Source: Glycine soja
Taxonomy: Eukaryota; Streptophyta; Magnoliopsida; Fabales; Fabaceae
Direction of reading: 5' to 3'
NCBI RefSeq assembly: GCF_004193775.1
Contig: NC_041002.1
Location: 7,737,261 to 7,801,260 of the forward strand
Length of the DNA stretch: 64,000 bases
Shown: one piece after another, positions 49,300-61,046 of the stretch
Layout: each line of letters opens with the position of its first letter
Position numbering within the stretch: position 1 is the first letter of the stretch
Program-made: the position numbers and the translations under genes
Notes under the pieces: model-generated
What the model was told of the DNA's origin: nothing
Seen by the model: the letters and a program-made list of their open reading frames with translations, nothing else
Databases searched by the model: none

Positions 49300-51670
49300 C
49301 CTGATATAAGTCTCTTAATTGTTGCTAATATTTCAAGAGCACCTTGGTATGCTGACATTGTCAACTATTTGGCATGCAAGGTGTTCCCAGCTGGCACCAA
49401 CCGCTAAGGGAGGAAGAGGCTTACGTCTGAAGTCAGGAAGTATTTTTGGGATGATCCATACCTTTTAAAGGTATGTGGTGATAACCTGGTAACATGGTGT
49501 GTAACACGATGAGGTACATTCTATCCTTACTCATTGTCATTCTTTTAAAGTTGGAGTTCATTTGGGTCCTTTAAGGATTTCTTATAAAGTACTCCAGGGT
49601 GGGTTCTACTGGCCTACCATCTATGTAGATGCTCATGCATTTGTGGCAGCTTATGATAGATGCCAACTCATAGGGGCTTTGTCTAGGAAGATGGAAATGC
49701 CCCAAAACAACATACCTGTGATTGAACTGCTTAATGTTTGGGTAATAGACTTCATGGGTCCTTTCCCCAAGTCCTTTGGTAGATAATATATTTTGGTGGT
49801 TGTGGACTACATGTCTAAGTGGGTGGAAGCTGTGGAACTTCCCAATAATTCTTCTTGTTAGACAAGTGGCCTCAATAACTTAAGAGGGGGGTGAATTAAG
49901 TTTCAAAATTTTACCACTAACAAACTTAAACCCCCTTTTAAATGATAGGCTTAGAATGCAGAAAAAGAAGAAGAAGAAGAAGTAATCAATTTAACAATGT
50001 TCTTTTAAATGCGCAAGACAAAGTAAATTGCAGTAAAATAACTGAGATAAGGGAAGGGAGAAGCGCAAACTTGATTTATACTGGTTCAGCCACTTCCCGT
50101 GCCTACGTCCAGTCCTCAAGCAATCCACTTGAAATTTTCACTAACTTTGTGAAAAACCTTTTTACAACTTCTAAACAACCAGGGAATCCTTTTCCCTTGT
50201 GTTTAGGAAACTCACAATTCAAGAGACAACCAGTCTCTTGATTACAACTTACTTTTTGAGATGAACAGAAATATTTATTTCCTTTAGAGTGGATAATACA
50301 ATTTGATGTTCCTAGATGAACTCTCAATAGATTTGCAAGTGTTTGCCCAAGAGTTGTTGAGAGAGCATTTGACAATGAAGTTCTCTTGGAATATCTCTCT
50401 CTTGCTTTTTGAAATCAGACACATATATATATAGGCCCTTCGTGCCTTTTCAAAATGGTTTGAAGATATGTATCTTTTCAAAAAGATTTTTCTAAATTTT
50501 TTCATTGGTAATCGATTACAAAGTTATATTTTGAAGGGTCATGACTTTTGAATTTGAATTTCAAGTGTTCTGTTGCTGGTAGTCGATTACAAACATCTGG
50601 TAATCGATTATAGGTTCAAAATTCAAATTCAAAACCCTTTTTAACAACAATTTTTCAAAATTGTCTTCTGGTAATTGATTACACTGCCTGATAATCGATT
50701 ACCAGAGCCTTGGATGTCTTGGAAACACTCTGTTTTGAGGCAAGACTTGATCTTGAATTAATCTTGAAGCAAGGCTTTGTTTGTTGAAGCAACCTTGTAT
50801 TAATCTTGAAGAAATGCTTATCCTTTGAAGCAACCTTGTTTGATTCTTCTTTGGCATCATCAAAATCATGTATTCATACATTCACACTTCTCAGGTGGTT
50901 GTCAAGTGTTAAAGAAAAATAATTTTACAAGGTTTGGCACACCTAGAGCATGGTGGTACTCATTTTTGCAACAAACTCTTTGATGGTCTTTTGGCCAAAT
51001 ATGGAGTCACTCATAAAGTCGGTACTCCCTACCACCCATAAACGAGTGCCCAAGTGGAACTTTCCAATATGGAGTTAAAGAGAATTTTAGATAAAACTGT
51101 AAGCATGTCCAAAAAAGACTAGGCAATAAAATCAGATGATTATGGAATTGTGTTTGGGAAAAATTGTCATTTACAGGACTTTTTTTAAAAATCCCATTGG
51201 AATGTCTCCTTATGGAATTGTGTTTGGGAAAAATTGTCATTTACCTATGAAATTGGAATACAGAGACTTTTGGGCTCTCAAGTTGCTTAGATTTGATTAT
51301 GAGCTTGCAAGGAAGAACATGTTGATGCAATTGAATGAGCTAGATAAGCTTGGATTGACAGCCTATTAAAACGCAAAATTGTTCAATGAGAGAACTAAGG
51401 AATGGCATGATGCAAGGATTAAGCAAAGGAAATTCCAATTAGGGGAGAAGGTGCTTGTTTAAAATTCCTACCTCCGTCTATTTCGTAGGAAGCTTCAATC
51501 AAGATGGGGTAGACCATTTGAGGTGAACAAGGTATTCCCTTGTGGAGTACTAGAGCTAAAAAAGTCAAATGGCCACACCTTCAAAATAAATGATTATCGG
51601 GTCAAGGCATACAAGGAAGGATCGCAACAAGTGCATGCTATTGTGCACTTTTCTGACCCTTGATCTTATG
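49300..51670 (+). pseudogene. Integrase of element 1, interrupted by a solo LTR
   Basis: N-terminal zinc-binding region fragments lie at 49380-49690 (WDDPYLLK, GFYWPTIYVDAHAF). The core begins VIDFMGPFPKSFG and VVDYMSKWVEAVELPNNSS at 49740-49855. The LTR 49856-50886 splits it. It resumes as VLKKNNFTRFGTPRA, then loses a few residues of the LISDGG block. Further on are CNKLF, LEYRDFWALKLLRFDYELAR and FSDP at about 51655. A 36-bp direct repeat (51139-51174 and 51210-51244) duplicates part of the MSPYGIVFGKNCHLP region. Confidence 0.75.
49856..50886 (-). mobile_element. SIRE-type Ty1/copia solo LTR inserted in the integrase of element 1
   Basis: 1,031 bp, starting TGTTAGACAAGTGGCC and ending ATACATTCACA, flanked by the perfect 5-bp target duplication CTTCT (49851-49855 and 50887-50891). 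Read on the minus strand it begins TGTGAATGTATGAATAC with TTTTGATGATGCCAAAG and ends GGCCACTTGTCTAACA. Several TAATCGATTA-type motifs are inside. No internal domain, so it is a solo LTR. It is homologous to 43870-44623. Confidence 0.9.
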
Positions 51671-52516
51671 GCCACACGTCAGGTTTAGGACATCGAACAA
51701 GTGTTTTCCAGGAGATAACCTATGACTTGTATCCTTTAAAATTTGGTTCATTTAGTTAGTTTTGCATTTTAGATTGCTTTTTTTTTATTGGATTTTCTTA
51801 AAAATCCATTGTAGGGATGATCATGGCCTTGATGAAGTCATCATCGGTCGTGATTAAGTTCTACATCAAAATTTGGTGTGTAGTCGGGGTGAAATGATCA
51901 AGAATTTGATCATTCGAGCTAGAAAAGTTCAAAAATTCGATGTGGGGCTGTGATCATTCACCATAAGAGCCATTGCAACCTTGATAAAACCATCAAGGTC
52001 ATGATCACCAACACCATATAAATATTGATAGATGGGGGTGAGGATCATTTGATCCAAGCTGTGGTCTTGAACGTCCAAATTCTCTCTCCATCTTTTGACT
52101 CCTGTTTCTCCATTTCCTTTGCCTTTTAGGTTCATTTGACTCGTTTCTCCCCTGCATTGCATTTAGGGTAGATTATTTTCTGCATTACATTTTATTTTAG
52201 TTTATTTTAATTTTTGCAATTGAAAATTCTTGAGAAAAACATGAAGAAAGGGAGATACTGAAGCCCCCATCACAACCCTAATGAAATTCATCCATGCCGT
52301 GATTAATTTGATCCAAGCCATGATCAATTTTATCAAGGTCTTGATGAAATTGATCTAAGCCATGAAGAATTTGATCACAACTGTGGCCATTTTTAGCATG
52401 ACTTGGATCGGTCTGATCACAATTGTGATGATCTAGGACCATGTTAAATTTTGGTTTCTTTTTATTTTCTCAACTAGCCACATTATTTCTTGTTCTAGTT
52501 TTCTTTCTGAGTGGAG
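51671..52516. other. Spacer between pol and the extra ORF of element 1
   Basis: No ORF. Contains many imperfect repeats of short phrases such as TTGATCCAAGCCATGATCAA and GATGAAATTGATC (51820-52440). Confidence 0.5.
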
Positions 52517-53870
52517 ATGGCTAGCGAAGGCAAATCCAAAAGGCGTGGGAAGTATTCGAGGACTGCTAGAACCATTCAAGGAAGAGCCTTATGGATCTAA
52601 CTTAATCTGTTCACATGAAGACCACTGCTAGACGTCAACATGTGCTCGATTTTTCATCCTCCTCTCATCATCATTAGTCATCACTACCACCACTGCCTCC
52701 TTCTCCACTTGCTCAAGTCCATCCCGAGGCACATGCGCCATATGACACTCCTGTGTCGCAAGCATTCATGTAGTGGTGTAATGAGTTAAAGGTCCTTGAG
52801 TTCTACTCTACCAGGACACTTCATATGGAAGTTCTCTAGCTAGTTGGCCTTCACACACCCGTTGTAGTCTACTGCAAAGCCATTGGTTGGTCATGCCTAG
52901 AAGAAATTTAGGAGAAAGGCTATAGAGAGCTCATTATTGAGTTTCTTGATACATGTCAGGAGTGGGATCCAAAGCCTAACTCTATTCAGATTTCACCACT
53001 AACTGAGTGCCTCCTGCACATGGTGGCCTTTTATATGATGGGAGAGGGGAGGACTATGACCCTAGATGATTTCAATATCATCATGGGTTTTAAGGCACCA
53101 GAAACTATGGCCACACCAGAGTAGAGAGAGGCATTTGTCTGGAGACTGATGGGATACCAAGAGTTTGAGTCCTGACACACCATTAGTAGCTGCTACATGT
53201 TCTATTCGGGCAACTCTAAGGTCTGGGCCATTAGGGACCCTACACTCCATATTTTATTGAGGTGAATTTTTGGCTCTAACTTTAGCTGGAAGGAGAGCAC
53301 GGGTGAAGTTGGGTCCAAAGATCTCCTCCTTATGTGAAGCATGCATCAATGCCTTAGGGCCAATATAGGTCTTATGTTCATCCGCAACTGCTAGCATATA
53401 GGCCTTAGGAAGCCCAAGGAGGGTAAGAGTTATATGTGTGAGTTCCCTCATTACACGCCTGACAGTCCACTTTGGCTTTGATGAGGCAAATGCATACCAG
53501 TGTATTGAGGCTAACCCCATTGTGATGAAGACAGTAGTATCCATAGGACTCGCTCGCCATGTTAATTGGAACCATTATGTTATAGTAGAGTAGGCAGAGG
53601 GAGAGCAAGCTACAAGGAGTAGTTTGACGTAGAGCAATGACACCCACAGGAGCAAGAAATGGCCTTACCATGACAATCACAGCAACAACCACCACCACTG
53701 TTCGCATTTGACATACAGACACTTTTGGGGCGGTTGGATGGCATGCAAGCTCACTTTGATGAGTGCTTTGTTGCTCAGGATGCACGAGTTTCCAAGAACC
53801 TTGTCGCATAAATGGAGTTCTTGACACAGATGCAAGAAGGCTTCTTTTATGGTCCACCTCTGACTTGAGG
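52517..53870 (+). pseudogene. Extra ORF downstream of pol (ATHILA ORF-1-like), element 1
   Basis: Begins MASEGKSKRRGKYSRTART. Downstream pieces include LKVLEFYSTRTLHMEVL, ELIIEFLDTCQEWDPKPNSI, LTECLLHMVAFYMMGEGR and TLDDFNIIMGFKAPET. The layout (basic N-terminus, then a domain with an MTLDDFNIIMGF-type block) resembles the extra ORF found in Athila/Calypso-type elements. It has been called ORF-1 or env-like in different families; its role is not established. Many in-frame stops. Confidence 0.5.
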
Positions 53871-53874
53871 AGGT

Positions 53875-54289
53875 TTTATCTTGTTTTTCTTTTTGTTTTC
53901 TTAGTTTCTAGTATTTCCATTTAGTTCGTTATTTCAGTACTTTGTTATTTCCATTTCAACTTTTCATTTTGTTTTGTATTTATTTTGAATGCATTAAGGG
54001 CACTATATTGTATAAGTGTGGGAGGGGTACCACTGTTGTTTTCCTAACTTGAGATATGATATGAGTCTTTGCCTTTGTTTTGATTCTTGCGATTTGTGAT
54101 CTAAAAAATTTCTCCTGGTTGAGATATTGTGTTTAAGAGAGACTCTATAAAAAAAATATGGAAAAACATGAATTGCATTGAGATAACATGAATTTTCTCA
54201 AGGGGAGAATCATCAATAGAAGTTTTTGTAGATTTTCTCTTTGGGTTTCCTTTAGATATGTGAGTACTTGAGCTGATAATTCTCTTTTG
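53875..54289. other. 3' region of element 1 before the nested insertion
   Basis: T-rich, no ORF. It resumes at 59937 after the TGTGT target duplication of element 2. Confidence 0.5.
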
Positions 54290-54294
54290 TGTGT

Positions 54295-55591
54295 TGATAA
54301 ATGTGAAATTTGAGTTAATTTGATAGTCAATTTGGGTAAGAATGATTGTAATTTTTTCACTTTACTGTTGTTTTTAATGAAATAACGAAGAAATGAATAT
54401 CTTTACAATTTTTTATCAGCAGAAGTCAAATGAAGAAGATTTCATGTGATTTGGAGGAAAATTGATGCAAAAATTGGAAGAAAAAGCCTTGAAGAAAAGT
54501 TGCAAGAATTGGACAACTCGCTTAGTGCGTGTACTCGCTTAGGGACCAGCTCCTGCTTTGTGCGAAGAAGGCTTACGAGAAAGCCCAAGGTCACGCTTAG
54601 CGCGTTGTTCGTGCTAAGCGCGTGATTAAACCGCCATTCTCGCTAAGCCCAGGAATGTGTGCTCAGTTTAAAGTCAACATGAAAAGTAAGCTACCTTAGG
54701 CCTATAAAAGGAGTAGGAATCAGAAGGGAAAGACACCGAGTCTCAAAGCTCTCTAGTGAAGATATCCAAAGCTTGAGCACCTGTAATTAGGGAAACCTTC
54801 CTTCTCTAGCCATTCCTCCCTTATTTCTTTTAGTCATTCAATCCCCTCTTCTATCCATATTAACCACTGAAGTGTAAAGTCTCTCATGGTTATGAGAGGA
54901 AAAACCCCTATTGTTGGGAGCCTGGCAGGCCAACTCTTGTAATGTAACTCTTTCTATTATTTATTTAATGCAATTCTGTTTCTACTACTCTTCTGTATGA
55001 TTCTATGTTTTTATGGGCTGATCATCCATATAGTGTTTAGGGGATAATGCATTGAAAAATGGTTATTTTCTAAAGAATTGGAGAAGGGTATCAAAATGAA
55101 ATCATTGCTAGAAATAGATTGATATTCGTTTAGCCTATTTCATACATCTATGATCTTAACGCAATTTATTATTTTTATCTTTGCAAAGAAATTTGGGAGA
55201 AAAGAATAAATAAATTAGGTTCTTCATGCGAGAAACTAAAGATAAAGTGTCTTAGTAGATGTGGGTGGAAACAAGGATTTCATTAGATAGAAAAAATCAT
55301 TAACATTGCATCACAAGTAGTTTTGGCATGTTAGGCCCCGACATAATCACATTCAGGATTCATCTTTCTACATTTAAATTATTGTTTATTTTTCTTGTTA
55401 TCTCTTTCTTTTCCTTTTATCCCCAATTTTCACATTTACAATTCATTATGTCTTCTACTTCTTCTAATTGCTTAATAATTGTGTTTCCATCACTTTAAGT
55501 ACAATCAAAGTCCTTATGGAATCAACACTCGGACTTTCAAGTCTTTTACTACTTAAAGCGAATTGGTACACTTGCCAAAAAGTAGATAACA
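54295..55591 (+). repeat. 5' LTR of element 2
   Basis: About 1,297 bp. Contains CCTATAAAAGGAG near 54695 as TATA box and a cluster of CGCTTAG / CTAAGCG motifs at 54528-54660. It retains a block (about 54942-55125) that the 3' LTR lacks. Confidence 0.8.
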
Positions 55592-56202
55592 TGGTGAGAA
55601 GGTGGATGATCCACCAGGGAGGAAGCCCAAAGCATATTGTGGCACTGTCACAGCTCACCTTATGGAGGCCATTATATGGAGATAAGACAACTACCAGAAT
55701 ACTCCAGGCTAGATTTTTCTAGCCCCCCATCTTCAAGGATGCCCACAACCATGTACTTCGTTGTGATCAATGCTAGAGAACAGGAGGAATTTCTTGGAGG
55801 AACAAAATGCCACTGCAAAACATCATTGAGATAGAGGTCTTTGACTATTGGGGGATTGATTTTGTGGGACCACTACCATCCTCATACATGAATGTATACA
55901 TCCTGGTAGTTGTTGATTATGTGTCTAAGTGGGTGGAAGCCATAGCCACCCCAAAGAACGATGTCGAGATCGTGATTAAATTTCTGAAGAGGAATATCTT
56001 CTCCCGCTTTGGAGTTCCCAGAGTGTTGATTAGTGATGGAGGGACGCATTTTTGCAATACACAGTTGCAGAAGGTTTTGGGACACTATAATGTTAAAGTG
56101 GCTCCACCTAATAATCCCCAGACCAATAGCCAGGCAGAAGTGTCAAACAAAGAATTGAAAAGAATCCTAGAGAAGACCGTCACTTCTTCAAGGAAACGAT
56201 GA
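55592..56202 (+). pseudogene. Integrase of element 2
   Basis: An open frame 55807-56202 carries YWGIDFVGPLPSSY, VVDYVSKWVEAIATPKND, IKFLKRNIFSRFGVPRVLIS, DGGTHFCN and NNPQTNSQAEVSNKELKRIL: the DDE core with the three acids (D in GIDF, D in SDGG, E in QAEVSN). The preceding zinc-finger region (55592-55806) is broken by frameshifts (MVRRWM..., HCHSSPYGGHYME). The core stops early after KTVTSSRKR. Confidence 0.85.
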
Positions 56203-56224
56203 GCAATCTCGAGTCAGCCTCAAA

Positions 56225-57390
56225 AGGGGTAGCCCGCATGGGACTCCTCCCAGTTTGCATCTGAGGTTTCCTGGCACAGATACCAGGACAATGTTTACCT
56301 CTGGAACATCCTTCCAGAGAGGAACGTGGAGCTTGCTTCCACCATGTACGACAAGTTATACGGGGAGCTCCAGAGGAGATAGCGGTACCCCCAGCTCATG
56401 CGCCTCCCACGGAAGAGGATCGGCGTCTCTCTGGTAAAGGAGTTCTACACAAATGTCTATGATCCAGAGGATGGCGCTCCCAAGCATTGCCGAGTACGGG
56501 AAAGTCATTCAATTCGATGCTAGGACATTGAGTGACTTCTTGGAGACCCTTGTGATCATTCCAGAGGGGGAGCAGTACCCCACCTACTCCCAGTATCTGC
56601 ACACATACCCGGACCACCAGGCCATCACGGCCAAGCTCTGCATACTGGGTGTATAGTTCATCTTGAACGCTGATGGGGCCCTATGGAAGCTTCTACGGAA
56701 GGACCTCACCACACTAGCCCAAACTTGGAGTGTTTTGAGCTACTTCAACCTTGCTCCCACCTCTCACACCTCCAACCTGAACGTGGATCAGGCTTGACTC
56801 ATCTAGGGCTTGGTGACACAGATGGACATGGACCTAGGCAACATGATATCATGATAGATTGCATAGATCACCTAGTCCAGCACCTCTCGGCTCAGATTCC
56901 CTGCATTGATCATGACAGTATGTGACATTCAGGGGGTCACTTTAGACACCTTGACCTTCGAGTCGCTGAGTCCCGTGATCAACTTGGCATACATTAGGAA
57001 GAACTATTGAATTCCAGCAGATCCTTCTATCACTTTCCCAGGACCAAGGCGGGTTAGAGCTGTTCCAGTCCCTCCACCACCAGTTTCGCCGCCATCACCA
57101 GCTCCACCAGCCAGCCTCCTTCTTCCTCTTCCCAACCAGAGCCGCTCGTGCAAATGATGCAGAGTGTTCACTACGGCCAACGCTTTATCATCGAGAGCCT
57201 TCATTAGCTCTCAGTTTAGCTTTCTCTCCAGCCACCACTCATGACACCAGCAGACTTCCTTTAGCGAGTCGCCTGGCCTAAAGACCAGCCCTCGCCTGAT
57301 AGGGGGGTGACACCTCTAGTGCTGGAGATGCTGCAGACGTCGGGGCAGACACTGACTATGTTATAGATCTCATGACCGCATAGGGAGATT
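56225..57390 (+). pseudogene. Extra ORF of element 2 (putative plant transposon protein domain type)
   Basis: Pieces in different frames: RYQDNVYLWNILPERNVELA, MRLPRKRIGVSLVKEFYTNV, YDPEDGAPK, then after a frameshift VIQFDARTLSDFLETL, GEQYPTYSQYL and WKLLRKDLTTLAQTWSVLSY. A Pro-rich C-terminus follows (about 57060-57150). This matches a protein frequently annotated in legume genomes as a 'putative plant transposon protein' domain. Function is unknown. At least one frameshift (near 56500) and several stops. Confidence 0.6.
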
Positions 57391-57394
57391 GAGA

Positions 57395-58776
57395 CCCATG
57401 GTCCACATAGGATTGAGGCCATTTTTGAGTTGACCAAGATTTTCTTTTCTTTTCTTTATCTTTAATTTTCTTTATTTCTATTTTTGTCTTTTTCTTTTCC
57501 ATTAAATTTCAATGTACTTTCTTTTTCAGTAATGATAATTTAATTTCAACAATTAAGTCCATTGGTTTAATTTTAGTTAATAAATAAAAATTGCATGATA
57601 GACATAGGGAAGCAGTAATTGGCTATGACTTGTTCTGGATGCATTGATGAATGAGATGTACTGATGAGATGATTGTGAAAATTTTGATTCTTGTGAGCAG
57701 GCGTCATTGTGAGTTATGAAGTATGAATCGAAAGCACAAGAGTGAAGAGGTTAGTACGTCTGAACGAAAATCATGGTATGGTAAGCCGAATACTTGATAA
57801 ATGTCCGGTGAGATGTGTGACCTAATAATTGTGAGAGAATAATTGCCCTTAATTTCCTGATTTTGCATGATTCTTAGATTGTTAAGTGCATACATAAGGT
57901 GGAAATGATCAAGACCCTGTTTGGATTTTCTTAGCCACTGAGCCAAAAAGCCAACCTGTTACTAGAATGAATCCCTTGCATCCTGTTAAGCCTAATGTAA
58001 TAAATTTTTTTGAAACCTGAGCCAAATGAAATTAATGACCACCTTATTTTAGGTTGTAGGAGAGCATGAGTCAAGACAAATTTATCCCTAATTTGGGGAG
58101 GAGGATTTTGGTTTTGGGTGAAAATTTTTGTTTCAGGAACATCAATAACAACATATACTCAAATGTAAATTGTGATAAGTTGCTACAGTACTAGTTTAGT
58201 TCAAAAAAATATTGTGTTTCAAATAAATAGCTAATAGCAACTAAGTGCCAAATAAATTTTGTGTGCTGTTAAGAATAGAGGGCAGGGAAGTTGGAGCTGT
58301 GAAATTTAAAGTAATGGGTTATCAGAAAAACATGAGGGAGGTGCTATCTTAGAACCTAACTTTGATTCCAAAGAAAAACCATGAGTTCCTTGTTAGCCCA
58401 ACCACATTACAAGCCTAAAAAGTCCTTAGTGATCCATAGTATGTATGCATGATTGCCTTAACTGAGAAGAAGTGCAAAGTTGGGAATATTAGTTCAATTG
58501 TTGAAATTAAAAACATTCTTAGCCTAGACACTTATGCACTGAGGGAAACACTAGCCTTGTGAGGAATGAAGTGTTGTAATTTTGCCTTGATTTTAGTTGC
58601 TAACCTTTTTCATCTCAATGTGTATTCCTTCATGTTTTCATCATAAAAATCAAGAAAAATGCAAGCTCAGGGTCAGTCATTGAAAGGTTTGAAATGGTTC
58701 ACAGTTATCTAATTTGTTGGTACATTCAGAACATGTCTTTTGCTTGAGACAAGAAAAGATTTTAATTTGGGGGAGT
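57395..58776. other. Non-coding 3' region of element 2
   Basis: No ORF. Ends in AATTTGGGGGAG, the polypurine tract next to the 3' LTR. Long non-coding 3' regions are usual in Athila-type elements. Confidence 0.6.
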
Positions 58777-59931
58777 TGATAACTGTGAAATTTGAGTTAA
58801 TTTGATAGTCAATTTTGGCTAAGAATGATGACAATTTCTTCACTTTACTATTGTATTTAATGAAATAATGAAGAACTTAATATCTTTACAATTTTTTATC
58901 AGCAGAAGTCAAAAAAAGAATATTTCAAGTGCTTTGGAGGAAAATTGATGCAAAAACTGGAAGAAAAAGTCTTGAAGAAAAGTTGAAAGAATTGGACAGC
59001 TTGCTTAGCGGGCAAGAACGACTCAACGCACGAGAATGGCTCAGCGCGCGTGCTCGCTTAGCGATCAGCTCATGCTTAGCACGAAGAAGGCTCACGAGAA
59101 AGCCCAAGGTCATGCTTAGCACGAACATTGCGCTAAGCACGTAATTAAACCACCATTCTCGCTAAGCTCAAGAGTGCGCTCTCAGCGCAAAGTTAGCATG
59201 AAAAGTAAGTTATCTTAGGCCTATAAAAGAAGTAGGAAACAAAAGGGAAAGACACAACGAGTCTTAGAGCTCTCTAGTGAAGATATCCAAAGCCTGAGCA
59301 CCTCTAATTGGGGAAACCCCCATTTTCTAGCCATTCCTCCCTTATTTCTTTTAGCCATCCAATCCTTTCTTCCATCCACATTAGCCCCTGAAGTGTAAAG
59401 CTTCTCATGGCTATGAGAGGCTAAACCCCCATTGTTGGGAGCTTGGCATGCCAACTCTTGGTATTCGTTTAGCCTATTTCATACATTTCTGATCTTAATG
59501 CAATTTATTATTTTTATCTTTGCAAAGAAATTTGGGAGAAAAGAATAAATAAATTAGGCTCTTCATGCGGGAAATCAAATATAAAGTGTCTTAGTAGATG
59601 TGGGTGGAAACAAAGATTTCATTAGATAGAAAAAAAATCATTAACATTGCATCACAAGTAGTTTTGGCATGCTAGGCTCCAACATAATCACATTCTGAAT
59701 TCATCTTTCGGCATTTAAATTATTGTTCATTTTTCTTGTTATTTCTTCCTTTTCCTTTTATCCCCAATTTTCACACTTACAATTCCTTATCTCTTCTACT
59801 TCTTCTAATTGCTTAATAATTGTGTTTGCATCACTTTAAGTACAATCAAAGTCTCTGTGGAATCGACTCTCGAACTTCCGAGTCTTTTACTATTTAAAAC
59901 GAATTGGTACACTTGCCAAAGAGTTAATATA
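58777..59931 (+). repeat. 3' LTR of element 2 (~200-bp internal deletion)
   Basis: About 1,155 bp and homologous to 54295-55591, but joins CCAACTCTTG directly to GTATTCGTTTAGCC at about 59460. TATA-like CCTATAAAAG at about 59220. Scattered substitutions elsewhere. Confidence 0.8.
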
Positions 59932-59936
59932 TGTGT

Positions 59937-60214
59937 GATCAATCCTTTCGGTGGCATCCTTTATGTATTCTATTTTGATATACATATTCGTGAATGATGC
60001 TTGAAATTTATTGAAATGTTGAGACATATATAGGCATTCTTGTGAACCCAAATTTTTTAGACGAGTTTTCCATAGTTGTCCAAGTTGAGCCTAATTGAAT
60101 ATTTTCTTTGATACCTGATTTGTATTGGGTTAAATTGTGACAATGTGAAAAGGGAAAGTGAACTCCAACTTTCTTCTCTCAAAATGAAATAAAAGGGGTC
60201 AAAAGTTAGTTAAG

Positions 60215-60280
<66 letters not shown>

Positions 60281-60828
60281 AATACCCAAGTGAAATAAAA
60301 GAAAAAAAAGAAAGAGAAAATAAGGAGGAAAAAAGAGTGAATTTCGAAGTGAATAAGGTCAGTGAAAAGGAAAGGTAGAAGTTTCCCTGAACTTTGAGTT
60401 AATTGTTATTGTAGCCCTTTGGTTTCCTATTCCTTTTACTATCTACCTTACATTACAAGCCTAACCCCATTACAACCTGAATTGCCTCACTTGTTTGGAA
60501 TTTTTAAATGTCTATTAGAGTTTAGTTGATTAATTAACATATTTGTGAATATGTCTACTGAATTATGATTTGAGTGTTTCTTGATATATGATACTACTAA
60601 GAGATTGTGAGAAGAGTGAACCAACAACTCATTGAGATTATTGTGCAAGTGTAGTTAAGCCTGATGGATTCCTTGAGTTATTTTGTGTGACTTGATGTGT
60701 TGAATGTTTTGTATAAAGAAGTACAAGGAACTCTATTACATAAGACTTGATTGAGAGAATTTGCTTAATTTGTATGAGAATTAGAATAATTGTTTGAAGG
60801 CAAGCAAAACTCAAGTGTGAGGAGGTTA
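59937..60828 (+). other. 3' region of element 1 after the nested element
   Basis: No ORF. Contains the AT microsatellite and ends in CTCAAGTGTGAGGAGG, a candidate polypurine tract for element 1 just before TTATGATGTAACCTACC. Confidence 0.5.
60217..60276. repeat. (AT)n microsatellite
   Basis: About 30 uninterrupted AT units. Confidence 0.9.
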
Positions 60829-61046
60829 TGATGTAACCTACCTTGAACCCCTTTCTTACATAAGACTTGTATATGGTGTAACCGATATGTACCCATGAGT
60901 ACCCAACAAGTACTGTGTACTATACCCGGTACGCGTATGATATGAGTAAGTACCCATGCTTTGAAGTATTCAAGTGCTCAATGTATGTGCGCCTAGGTGT
61001 GGAGACAAAATGGAAAAAGCCTAATACAAGGCAATTACTTCATGCA

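Larger units (their letters stand above)
54295..59931 (+). mobile_element. Athila-like Ty3/gypsy element 2, nested in element 1
   Basis: The 5' LTR is 54295-55591 and the 3' LTR 58777-59931, both starting TGATAA and flanked by the 5-bp duplication TGTGT (54290-54294 and 59932-59936). The polypurine tract TTGGGGGAG precedes the 3' LTR. Inside, the 5' LTR is joined directly to an integrase fragment, with PBS, gag, protease, RT and RNase H all missing. An extra ORF and a long non-coding 3' region follow. Total 5.6 kb and non-functional. Confidence 0.85.
44624..60840 (+). mobile_element. Athila/Calypso-like Ty3/gypsy element 1, decayed and interrupted by two insertions
   Basis: In order on the plus strand: 5' LTR, PBS, gag (about 45480-46370), protease (47100-47390), reverse transcriptase (47700-48600), RNase H (48600-49200), integrase (49300-51670), a spacer, an extra ORF (52517-53870), and a further 3' region resumed at 59937. 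It is interrupted by the SIRE-type solo LTR 49856-50886 and by element 2 (54295-59931). Stops and frameshifts occur throughout, so nothing is functional. The 3' LTR is not recognisable beyond about 35 bases near 60830, so the right limit is approximate. Confidence 0.7.

Noticed and set aside
58925..59144. Opposed 71-codon frames in the 3' LTR of element 2
   Set aside because: Both follow from the palindromic GCTTAGCG motifs; non-coding LTR sequence.
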